Shown one piece after another: positions 38,401-50,300 of a DNA stretch of 64,000 bases. The translations under genes were made by a program, and so were the position numbers. Under the pieces are notes generated by a model. It was given only the letters and a program-made list of their open reading frames with translations, did no database searches and was not told where the DNA came from. The DNA comes from Cercis canadensis (taxonomy: Eukaryota; Streptophyta; Magnoliopsida; Fabales; Fabaceae). Positions within the stretch are counted from its first letter, which is position 1. Each line of letters opens with the position of its first letter. Location of the stretch: the NCBI GenBank assembly GCA_003255065.1, contig QAOA01005636.1, positions 349,396 to 413,395 of the forward strand, given 5' to 3'.

Positions 38401-39959
38401 GATTAATTAGGATTATTTATAAAATATATAAATCTCTATTTTAGAAATATAATTTTGTGGGTATTAGATAAATTATATTCAATACGCATAATTTAGGTTA
38501 TTTTATAAAATTTATGAGGATATGTTAAAAAAAATAATGAATTAATTATATGAAGTAGTATAGAGCATGGGAATGAGCAATGATAAGAATGATCATTCCC
38601 ATTTTTTGTTTGTTTGTTTGTTTCTAAACATAAAATTACTCATTTCATGAAATAGAACGAATCATTATTCTGTATATCAAAGGAGCATTAAATAAATTCT
38701 GTAGCTGAAAATATGAATGAGTGAGGATTCCAATCCAGAACGTCAACTTCTTAAAAAAAGTTACGAATAATTGTAAAGATGTTTTGGTTATCGGTGTTCC
38801 CTATACTTCAATTTTATTATTATTTTCCTTCTTCGAGTAGAGGGTCCATGGAATTGTGACTAATTGACAGACAGTTCCTACGACATTGAAAGAGAGTTCC
38901 GTTATTTTCAATTAAATCCGTTATTTTTTAAGTACTGGGACTCAAAACTGGCACAAAATAATAAATACTTACTCAACTGTTCCATTTACATATTTTCTTT
39001 TTAAAACAGTATTTTTGCTTGGAATGGAATTGGTATAAGAACTTGAAAATGCCTATGGCTCCACATCATTACTTTCTTGCCAGCTTGTCTCTCTAGATCA
39101 ATCAATCTCTAATTAATTATTATACACAACAGTTTCAGTATAATTTAACCAATATATGTCGGTAATTAGTGAAGAATTATTGAACAGTACTTATACATGC
39201 TTCCAAGACTCCAAAACCGTTCTATCACTTAATTTCTTAATGAGGAAATTCAATCAAGAAAGGGAGTATTGGTTTCTTATGTAAAAAAGGCAATGTATAT
39301 ATGTAGGATCTTTATTTAGTGTGTCTCGTCTCTCCTATTTGAATACTTGAAAGATCGCCAAGATAGTTATCATTCAATATTAGTGATCACTTGTAAAGAG
39401 TGGAAACGTAGGTACAAAGAAAAACATTAATTGATTTAATTATTTTTCTATCTTCTTTCTCAAATGCCCCCACGTAACTCATCTTCTGTATAGCTAGGTA
39501 GGCGCTGTTATTAAATATTAGATTGAAAATTAGTGTTATAGTCCTACTGTTTCAATAAATCTATTGTGCAATTATAACTTTAGCATTCGGACATGCTGCC
39601 TGATCGATTACTCAATACTAGCGTTTTTATTTTTCTTAGGGCTCTTTTTATCCCCCTCCACTTCAACACGCGTCTTTTTCATTCCCCAACTACACTAACA
39701 ATTACCAACCGCATTATGCCGCCTTCTTCCAATATATATGCATAAAGCAAATCCAACTCCGGCTTAATTATGACTAAGGCTAATTTCATTATTAATTAAT
39801 ATATTAATCTCACTTAACTTACCGCTTCCCACCCTCACATATTTTCATACTCATTGGAATATAAATATAGCCAACAGTCACATCATCCAACTGGATTTCA
39901 ATCGACTTCACATTTGGCCAAAAAAATTAAGAAGGAGAACAAACCTCATCTCACTTGCA

Positions 39960-40481
39960 GAGTCATTCTTGTGAATAATGCACATTTGGAAACTATTTAT
40001 ACATCTATCGCACATTTGAAACAATTTTCTTAACTACGGCAATTTTAATTTTTTTTTTTTCATGTTGAGTGTTGCATTTTGAACAAACAGTTGAGTGTCA
40101 AATTTCTGCTGGAGCTCATGTAGAGTGCCGCACTTTGGGAATTTTTTTTTTTTTTTTTACCTTGCATGAAGCCTTGGAGTCGCATTTTGGATGGTGGAGC
40201 ACATGTGGAGTGCTGCACTATCATAGTGCGGCACTCCACATGTGCTCCACCCCAAAATGAGACTCCAAGGGGGTGAAAATGCGACTCTTCATACACAGTT
40301 AAAAAAAAAATAATTTCCCAAAGTGCGGCACTTTACATGAGCTTCAGCAGAAATTTGACACTCAATTATTTGTCCAAAATGTGACAGAAAAAAAAAAACT
40401 GTCGTAGTTAAGGAAATTGTTTCAAATGTGCGGTAGATATGTAAATAGTTTCTAAATCTGCATTATTCAGAATAATGACTC
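39960..40481. mobile_element. 522-bp foldback MITE, TTTGAATAATG-related family
   Basis: Almost the whole element is one inverted repeat: left arm 39960-40215, right arm about 40225-40481. It starts GAGTCATTCTTGTGAATAAT and meets in a perfect-looking centre around GTGCGGCACTCCACATGTGC. CTCACTTGCA on the left and CTCACTTTCA on the right flank it (9/10), a Mutator-length target duplication. The ends share GAATAATG followed by an AAACTATTT.TACAT block with the MCCB-carrying element at 20575. The transcript would form a roughly 250-bp hairpin. No coding content. Confidence 0.85.
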
Positions 40482-41369
40482 CTCACTTTCATCCAATATT
40501 TCCCATTGCCCTTTTTTTTTTTTTGTATTTCTCAGAACTCTGCTCCACCCTCTATATATATATATATATTTTACACTACAAATGATAATTTTTACACCTC
40601 TTACAAAATGATTATTCTAATTTTATTAGCATGTTAGAATTACTCTCACAATAAGTTCTAAGAAAATTAACTTTAAGTTGCTTTTCCCAGAATTTGTTTT
40701 GAAGAGTCAAAAGTAATCCCAAACATGTTTGTGTATTTAAAAGATTTTTATTTTGATAAAAAAAATTTAGAGTGAGAAAAGGTATTTAAAATAGATTTAG
40801 TTAAAGTTATAGTAAATCTCATAAAATTTAAATATTTGAATATAAAAAGTTACAAAAAAAAAAAGATTTAAGAATAGATGCATCACCTCTTTTTTTAGAA
40901 GTATCACACTATCACTTAAATGTCGCCATTCATCTCTCATAAAATTCTGAGGATTCCCTCATCGTCAAATGAAATACAGTGAAAAACGCAGAAAATAAGT
41001 AACAAAAACAAAAAATGGAAACACACGACAAAAATGACCGAAAGTAGGGGCTTTTCCGGAAATAAACTAAATATATATTTTTAATCAATTAAATAGTCTT
41101 ACTTATATGCCCTTGGAAATCGTGAAGTTGACAACGTCAAGGGGGTTGATCACTGTGTCTCTGAGAAGCAGAGTAAGTATAAATGCGCTTTTTGACTCTA
41201 CAAACTTGAGTGCCGAGTGCTGTATAGTTAAGTACACAACTACAACCGCAAACGGTTGGCTGTTTTTCTCTCGCGCACACAGCACTCACTCATAGTGAGT
41301 CATAGACAACACATACCAAATACCGGTTGTGCTCTCCACCGGAGAAGGAGAGCTCCCACGAGCCAGACA
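40482..41369. other. NPC1 upstream region
   Basis: About 890 bp between the foldback MITE and the NPC1 start codon. A (TA)n run lies at 40553-40570. The last 200 bp probably includes the NPC1 5' leader. No gene is visible. Confidence 0.55.
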
Positions 41370-44300
41370 ATGGACCTTCGTCTAGGGTTTATCAGTTCCA
41401 TTTTTCTGTTACAGGCAATGGCTCTGCGCCTTTTACTCCTCTGCTCTTTTCTGCTAATCATTTTTCACGTCTCATATTTACTTCCGACACACTGATTCTT
41501 AATATAGCGTCATTTATTCTCTTCAAAATTCAAGTTCCATCTCCACGTCTGCAGCTTAAATTCTACTCCGTTCTCAGCGGATGCGAGTCTTTTTTATGTT
41601 TTTCTACTTCGGTTGGTTACTGAGAAAATGGACGGAAAGAAAGCAAAAGAAAATTTTACCAAAATTACTATACCATTGTTTCTTCATTTCATTGGGAAAC
41701 GGGAAAGTTACTGGTTGTAAGGCCTAGTAGTAGTACCGCTTGGGAGAAATCTGAAATTTCAATCGTCTTAAGAGTAGTGAAGCGGAACAGAGGATCTAGG
41801 ACGTTCAAGGAATCAATTTGATTATCGACTTCTAACTGCAGGATTTCTGAATGGACGTTTCTTTAGTCCCTTGCGTCTTAGTTGAAATGCATAGGGAGAG
41901 AAATTTTTACTTGAGTAACTTGGTTCAATTCATCTGGCTTAGGCTGTGTCTAGGTGCCGCAGCTGGCAGAATAAAATGCAAGGGAATAGATCACTCTATT
42001 TGGCTAGCTTTCTAACTTCTCCGATTCATATACTTGCAGGTTTGTCTAATTTTATCTATAGTAGAAGCAGAGAATTTGGCCGCAAGGCTTCTTTTGACAT
42101 CCAATGCCGCAATTCAGGGGTAAGCCTTATTTAAATGCTTGCTTAGCAGGCTAGTAACAATATGAGAAGAAGTAGTTTATGTTCCACAATGCTCTGTCTC
42201 TCTTCTTATCTCTCTGGGTTGGGTTGTTTGAATGTGGAACGTTGCATTTGTCAATCAGAAGTATAGTTGGGGTTTTTTAGAAAATAAAAAGAAGAAAAAT
42301 GAATTAATCTATACTGAGTTCGAACTCTCCAATTCTGCTCAGAAATGTCTCATATCTTCATGTTATCTATAAAGTAGAAATTTTCAGTTCCTTTTTCTTT
42401 AATTCAGGAGAAGGCATTCCGAGGATTATTGTGCAATGTATGACATCTGTGGCAAACGCAGTGATGGAAAAGTACTGAACTGTCCATATGGCTCCCCAGC
42501 TGTGAAGGTATATTTGAGGGGCACTTATCATTCTTAGTAGCTAATATTTTAAAATACGGTATTTTCCGTTTCAGAAGTTCATTATTTTCCAGTTTTTCTT
42601 TCGGTAACTAGGTTTTTTTGTTTCCATTTTCTGGTAAGTTATCTGTCCCATGGCAAAATTTCGCATTATTAACCTTAATCTCTGTTGTCATTAGTGTAAT
42701 AGATGCATTTCTTCTTCTAGCTTGAACTTTTAAAGCTTTCAAGGTTGTCATGATTTCTTGAATTCTTATTTTTCCCAGCCAGATGATTTGCTTTCATCAA
42801 AGATCCAAAGTTTGTGTCCAACAATTACAGGCAATGTTTGTTGTACAGAAGCTCAGTTTGACACGTTACGGACTCAAGTCCAACAGGTGAAGCCATTTAT
42901 CGAATTTTACATTTTTGATGCAGATTGCTCATGCTTTTTGTCCTCATAAACTTGAAATTTGAATTGATCCTGCAACTTTATTTGAAAAAGATGTTGTGGA
43001 TCATAATATACAGACTATCAGTGGTTTGCCTACATCTTGCTTCTCTATCAACGTTTCCTGCTTTAATAAATTTTCCACATATACTTTTAATACATTGTAC
43101 ATTCTGCCAGGCAATTCCTTTTCTTGTAGGTTGTCCAGCATGCTTAAGAAACTTTTTGAATCTGTTCTGTGAGCTTACGTGCTCTCCAAATCAGAGTTTA
43201 TTTATCAATGTGACTTCAGTTGCTCTGGTAAGAGATCCAGGGCATTCTTTTATTTCACTTAATCTTCTTGCTCTATACTGTTGTACCTTTCTTATAAATA
43301 TTGATCATGCAGTTTTGTTATTCATCAATTATTTGGAAATGGTTTTATTTTTCATACTTTTGAATGTGTATTAATTTCTGTAAGTGAACCATTTAATTGT
43401 TCTACTAATGAATAGTCTACCCATTATTACAGCAAGAAATTCATCTGAAATATGTTTTAATTGTTTGCCACATAAGTTGAATTGTCCTAACAGCTATTGG
43501 CAACACCATAATGCAGCTGTAAGAGAAATTTCTGCTAAAGAGCTTTCCATTAAAGATAATTCTTCTTTTTAAATAAAAGTATCAAATCTGAATAATTGAA
43601 AAGCACCTATTTTGTGTTCTTTGACAGTTATATTATTGTTGCCAGTATCATGGGTACAAATTAGAAGTTGATACAGCAATATTTTTATGAGGAAAGTTTT
43701 ACTCAACTCCAATTTCACAATTTTCAGGTTGGTGATAATAGTACAGTGGATGGAATCGATTTCTATGTGACTGATGCTTTTGGTGAAGGGTTATATGAGT
43801 CCTGCAAGGATGTGAAGTTTGGCACCATGAATTCTCGAGCTATAGAATTTATTGGTGCTGGTGCTCAAAATTTTAAAGGTATATTGATACTTTGAAAGGT
43901 CTAACAAAATATTGTTTCTCTCCCCCATGTCTGTATCTATGATTTCTTGCTGAGTCAGCACATAGAAACATAAACATATAAAATTAGCTGTTTGGAATTT
44001 CAGGAGTAAATCCAATTATTGAAATAGCAAATGTTATATATCATTCATGCTCTTGATATGGTGTTTGAAAGGTATTTTGGAAAGATAACATGTCTATGGG
44101 ACATCTCATATATTAATCTTCTGATTGCTATATGTAAAGTGGCATTTACAACGACAGAAGGGTGAGAAGTAGATGGATGCATCAGAATTCTTGGTTATTC
44201 ATTTTTTTGATAGCTATTAAAGTCTGTTACTGGTAACTGAAAGAATATACACTTTCATGGAAGCAAACTTTGCTTGCCATTTTAAAACAGAAACCATGTA

Positions 44301-47300
44301 GTTTGGTAATATTTTCCATATTTTATTTTCAAGGCAATTGTGGATAGTAGTGAAACATTGCTTGATTGTCTGTCTTCAACAGAAGCTGCTACTCTTTTAT
44401 TGTTGCCTATGCAGAAGAAAGTACTGTGACCATCTTTGTTGTAATTTTACTCATGATAAGTAGTAAGGTTGCAAATGTGAAGTTTCATTTTGATAAGAAT
44501 TGGTTATATATAATTAATTATTCGTAGTGTATAGCTATATATGTGATGCTTACAGTGAGGTTGCTTTTGGCAGAGTGGTTTGCTTTTATTGGTCGAGAAG
44601 CTGGCCCTAATGCACTTGGTTCACCATATAAAATTACATTCCAGCCAAATCCTACTGAGTCATCAGACATGAAATCTATGAATGTTTCGACTTATTCATG
44701 TGGTGATATTTCTCTTGGATGTTCTTGTGGTGATTGTCCTTCATCATCTGTATGCTCCAAAACAGCGCCTCCTATCACCCGTAGGAGGGATTCCTGCTCC
44801 ATTAGAGTTGGGTCTTTAACGGTGAGGGAGCATATAATAATGGTTTAATTTCTTCCAGGTGCATTTATTTGCAGTTCCTTGATGCAAAAAATGTGGTTCA
44901 AGTCTACTGCTTCTTCTCCATTAACATGATTTACCTTTTGAAAACTGCAGGTGAAGTGTGTTGACATGATTTTGGCAGTTTTATACATCATACTGATTTC
45001 TTTGTTTGTGGGTTGGGGATTATATCATCGGATGAGAGAAAGAAATCCAGCGTCTAGAACAAAACCAGTGCCTAGCGTCATTACTGGTGGTATGCTGCAT
45101 TCTGTCAATATGCAAAAAGATGAGAACCTCCCCATGCAGGTGCATGATAGTTTTCTATTTAATGATCGAGTACATCTTTGAGGACCATTTTCCTTTTCTT
45201 CCTTATGCATGCTTGTTTTATAATGAGTTATTGTTGATTGGTCTTGATGATTACAAGATGCTTGAAGATGCTCCACAAATCAGAAATGGAGTCCAGCTCT
45301 CAGCTGTGCAAGGTTACATGTCAAATTTTTACAGGTCACTGCCTATGCTATCAAGTGCTTATCAGCTCTTACAGAATAATTTCTGACCTTGTGCCTACAA
45401 ATATCATCAGGATATATGGATCTTATGTAGCTAGAAATCCAGTAATGGTTTTGTCTTCATCACTGGCTATAGTTCTTCTACTTTGTCTAGGTCTGATCCG
45501 ATTCAAGGTTGAGACACGGCCAGAGAAGGTATGTATCACATAACATAATTGCTTCTCTCTTAGTTTAAAGTGTTCTGTTTAATTCCATAGCATGTTTAAA
45601 CATGGTTGCTTGTACCTCTCAGAACAAGATTTTGGCCCCCCAGCATGATGTGGGTGTGTCCAACTTTCATATATGATATCAAACCATTCATCTCACTTCT
45701 GAAGCTTATCAGCAATTTGCTTTATCTCTGGTTTAGAGAATATCATTGTCTGTTTGCAGTTCAATGACTTTTGGTGCACTTTGTGCATGTAGCATGATTT
45801 TTCTCTACATCTGTTTTATCCTTGATATCTCCCCTCATTTTTCTTCTCAGTTTACAGGTGTTTCTAGTTTCTGAACTATTAGAATAAAGGTTCTTTCTTC
45901 TTTCGACCATGTGATTTTCTATGACATACTTTGAATGTGAAGTTTGCTTTTTGTGTAGAACATCTACTTGTGCTTTAAATTTGATTATGTCATGGATGCA
46001 AAGAAGGTTGCTAAAATTTTATTGAAAAAATTGGAAATTGTGAATAGAGATGGAATGATAAAATTGTTTGGGTAGGAAAGAGCTAGATCTAACATTTTTA
46101 TGGATTAAGGTTTTATAGTTGATTGACAAGGTTAATGGGCTGTATACATTTTTCTTTTCTTTTCTTGATATTTTACTGCTACACTAGCTCTGAGTTTGTC
46201 AAAATAATATGTGCACTTTTCAGCTCTGGGTAGGGCCTGGGAGTAAAGCTGCACAAGAGAAGCAGTTTTTTGACAGCCATCTTGCTCCTTTTTACAGAAT
46301 TGAACAGGTTCTTATATAATATATATTTACTTCATTATAGATGAACTCATCAAGTTGTTTATGATGATTTTATGTCTTAGGTATGCTAAGATGCAACACT
46401 CTGCCCCCCCCCAAANAAAACCCCCCAAAAACACATGCCATTCTTTGACCAAAATTAAGATATATTAGTTGTACTGTTGTAGTCCACAAAAGTGATGACG
46501 CAAGATATCATTAGATACAGGTATGATTTATCATTCTCATTAATTTTCATCAACTGGCAACATCCTTTTCCTTTTGCAGCTTGTACTAGCAACAATTCCA
46601 GATCCTGTGAATGGTATGTCACCAAGAATTGTGTCAGAGGACAACATTAAGTTTCTTTTTGAAATACAAAAAAAGGTATGCATTCTACCTAGTAATACTA
46701 CTGATAAATACTTTTTATGATTATATTGGACTGAAGGCGTTTCTGTTAGGTTGATGCAATTCGAGCTAATTATTCTGGGTTGATGGTATCTCTTGATGAT
46801 ATCTGTATGAAACCATTAGATGAAGATTGTGCCACTCAAAGTGTCCTGCAGGTACACTTATTGGTTTGTGGCCAGCAGACTTTGAAGTTTTATGATCATT
46901 ATTGTAGCAAACATGCATGTTTCTAGTTTCTTGTGATTAACATGTTTTTCCTTATTTTCTTCTCCTGGTTGACAGTACTTCAAAATGGATCCCGAAAATT
47001 TTGATAATTATGGGGGAGTTGAACATCTGAATTACTGCTTTGAGGTATTTATTATTGATCTCCATCTTCAAGTTGATAGTAGTTGTAGATGTTCTTAATC
47101 TTCACCTTTATTTTGCAAGTTTACATGGAACAATACCCAAGATATGCTACCTGACTGGACAGTTTTATTTGATAAATGATTTCATATTCTATGTGCTTGT
47201 GCGCTTTATGGTTTGAGGGATTAAAGATTTAGAACCTTGCTTGCAAGTGAAATACCTTTGTAATTTGTATTCGTTCTAGATGCTAATTTAGTGCAGTGAA

Positions 47301-50300
47301 ATTTCTTTTTGTTGAAAGCATAAATATCTACTGGTAGATATGAATGGTCATATTTTAAAAACGTTATCAGTTTGGTAGAAAATTACTTGGGTGCTATGAG
47401 GTTGACATCTTTTACAGGGGGAGTTGGGGTGTGGTTGCTGGATGGTAGTGACTGCAGTTTCTTGCTTGAACTTTATTGCACATTACAAAAAGTCCCTCTG
47501 AAAGGATCCTATATTTATAAGTCTGGATGATTTGTGATTTTCTATTTCTCATTCTCTGGAGACACATGCCCCAAGACAGTCTTCCTCACATGCACTATGA
47601 CATTTATATGTATGTAAATGACCTGCTTACTTTATAAAATTGTTTTCGTTCAGCATTATTCCTCAGCAGACACATGTATGAGTGCATTTAAAGGTCCTCT
47701 TGATCCAAGCACTGTATTAGGAGGTTTCTCTGGGAACAATTATTCTGAGGTACTTTCTCCACTTCTCAAGGTTGTGAATAATATAATTGGATTTTGTAGA
47801 TCATTTAATAACTATACTATTGTTTATTCAAGACAGGCATCTGCGTTTATTATAACTTATCCGGTAAATAATGCTATTGATGAAGAGGGGAATGAAACTG
47901 CGAAGGCAGTTGCTTGGGAGAAGACCTATATTCAGTTGGTGAAGGTTTGAATCTTGTACTGATTTAACTGCACTGAATTTTCCTGATGTTATATGACATT
48001 TCTTGTGAGTCTTACTCTTGTCTTCCTTTTGCTGGTGAGTAACTCATATTGTCATGGTCATTTGTCCTGTATGAGGCATAAATTCCCTTTGACACTAGTC
48101 CTTTGGACCTAGTCAACTTCTGATTTCTATCTATAATGGCCAATTTACGTCTGTAGCAAGAAACTGGTTCATGGTTGCCAAGATGGCATCCAGTAACTAA
48201 CCTACAGCTGCAGATGAGCAATTGATGTCCTTGATTTTCACATAAGTTCCTTTATATAAGACATAAATGTTCTGATAGGATGCTTTATTGTCCTTCAGGA
48301 TGTGACATGTTCATGTGTATTCTGGCATTTGATTCATTGAGTTTCTGGTGGCTAAAAGCTTTTTTCTCAATATTCTTATTGGTCCTATCTGTCCTGAATT
48401 CATTACTTAATGTGTCCTTTGTGATAGGATGAGCTGTTACCAATGGTGCGGTCTAAAAATTTGACACTTTCTTTTTCGTCTGAAAGCTCCATTGAGGAAG
48501 AACTAAAAAGAGAAAGTACTGCTGATGCCATTACTATATTGGTAAAGTTACCCTTCTGTTTTCTATGTGTGGGCGGGTTATACTTGCTTGTCCTAGATAA
48601 ATATTGAAACAACTCCAAAGTCCAAAATATTTAGCCCTAAACATAATTATGCAATTCTGTAAATGGGGTATATCTTGCTTATGTTCAGAAAATTTGCCAT
48701 GTTTTCTGTTAAAATGGATATAAATTGTTTAATCCTTGTACATCATTTTATTGCAGATAAGCTATCTTGTGATGTTTGCTTATATATCCCTTACTTTAGG
48801 GGATACACCACACCCCTCTTCTTTCTACATTTCATCTAAGGTGCAGTTCGAACCTCAGTATCAACCTTTGGTGTTTTTTTTTTTAATCCCCCTATTATGT
48901 TATCCTTGGTTTCTATTATTTCTATCTTTATGGAATAAATTTCCGATCTTTAGCACTTTATTATGTGAAGGTGGATTTATTCTTTTAATGCACATATCTA
49001 ATTGTATGAGATTCGGGTCACAGGTATTGCTTGGTCTTTCTGGAGTGATGCTTGTTATGCTGTCTGTCCTTGGATCAGTTGGATTTTTTAGTGCTGTTGG
49101 TGTAAAGTCTACACTGATCATCATGGAAGTTATTCCATTTCTTGTTCTAGCGGTAAGTTTTCTTCTGCTTATATATCTCTCAGATGTTCCAACTAGTGCT
49201 ACAAATAATTTGTGATGGTGTCATGTAAAGAAAGTGGTTTCTAAGGCAAAGCTTCAAGTCACAAAGACATGAGCTTTAATAGGAATTCTGTATGATAACT
49301 TTTCCCCCAAAGCATATAATTGTAACCCCTGTTATTGTTGATGATGGTGGAGGTGGCAGTGATGGTGTTTTATTGCTATTGAATGTTGTTTTTTGGGGGA
49401 AATTACTGTTCCCTTGTAATTTTCTCTCTTTGATTTATGAGGGTATGAAGTATGATGTTTAACTTGACACGTTCTATCATTTGACTTTCATCAACAATAA
49501 CTTAGCAAATTTTTTTTTTCTTTTAAGTTTATTATAAGTGCTATAAATATCAAATTCAAATGCTAATTTCTTTGGACTTTTTTGGATTTGCTCAGACAGC
49601 ATAATATTCAGTCAACCTAGAACTAAACCCATCAAAAGATGCCAAAAAAGATGGTGCAATTGGATTACTCATACTATATTTCAGTGAAAATATTAACTGC
49701 TGTTAATGAGGAAGTCATAAGTGGGAAGTCTATCTGCCCTTACAGTTATTATTATTGTTTTGATTAAAAAATTACAATAAATAATTTTACAGTGCTACTG
49801 AGGGCTGGAGCCATGAATATAGGGTATATGAAAACAAAGTAAATGAGTTGTTTCACTATGGCCTGTCCATGCTTTTTTTAAACTAAGTTTCTGTTGAAGA
49901 TCCTATTTTGGGAATCTATGTCCAAAATACTGACGTGTTCCAGAAAATTTTCTTCATCTTATCTGAATAGTGGCTCTTGTTCTAGAATATACAATTGTTC
50001 TGTTCAAGCCAGAGGAACAACATTAAAGATTCAGGAACTGCTGTGAAGATGATAATGCTCCTACCTATCCCATCATTTGATTGGCTGGAACACAGTTTGT
50101 GTTGTAAAATTGAAATTTGTTCAGAAATTGATAATAAAAGATTTACCATTGTGCAATAAGGCAACATGTGATGGCAACTAATCCACTGATTCCATGAATT
50201 CAGACATAAGATACCAACTCACTGACAAATAATTGTCTTTTATTATCTATTCACTATTCTTTGTCTTTCTTGACTTTCTGAGTTGCTCTGTATTAGGTTG

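Larger units (their letters stand above)
31516..39959. other. Gene-poor region with small transposons
   Basis: 8.4 kb without a supportable gene. It includes a 20-bp tandem duplication near 31575-31620, a TIR element with an internal 327-bp tandem repeat (32164-33102), a short retroposon insertion (33420-33551), a (TA)n run near 34280-34304 and a (CTT)n run near 35382-35406. The longest open frames, such as 36346-36693, resemble no family and have AT-rich composition. Confidence 0.55.
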
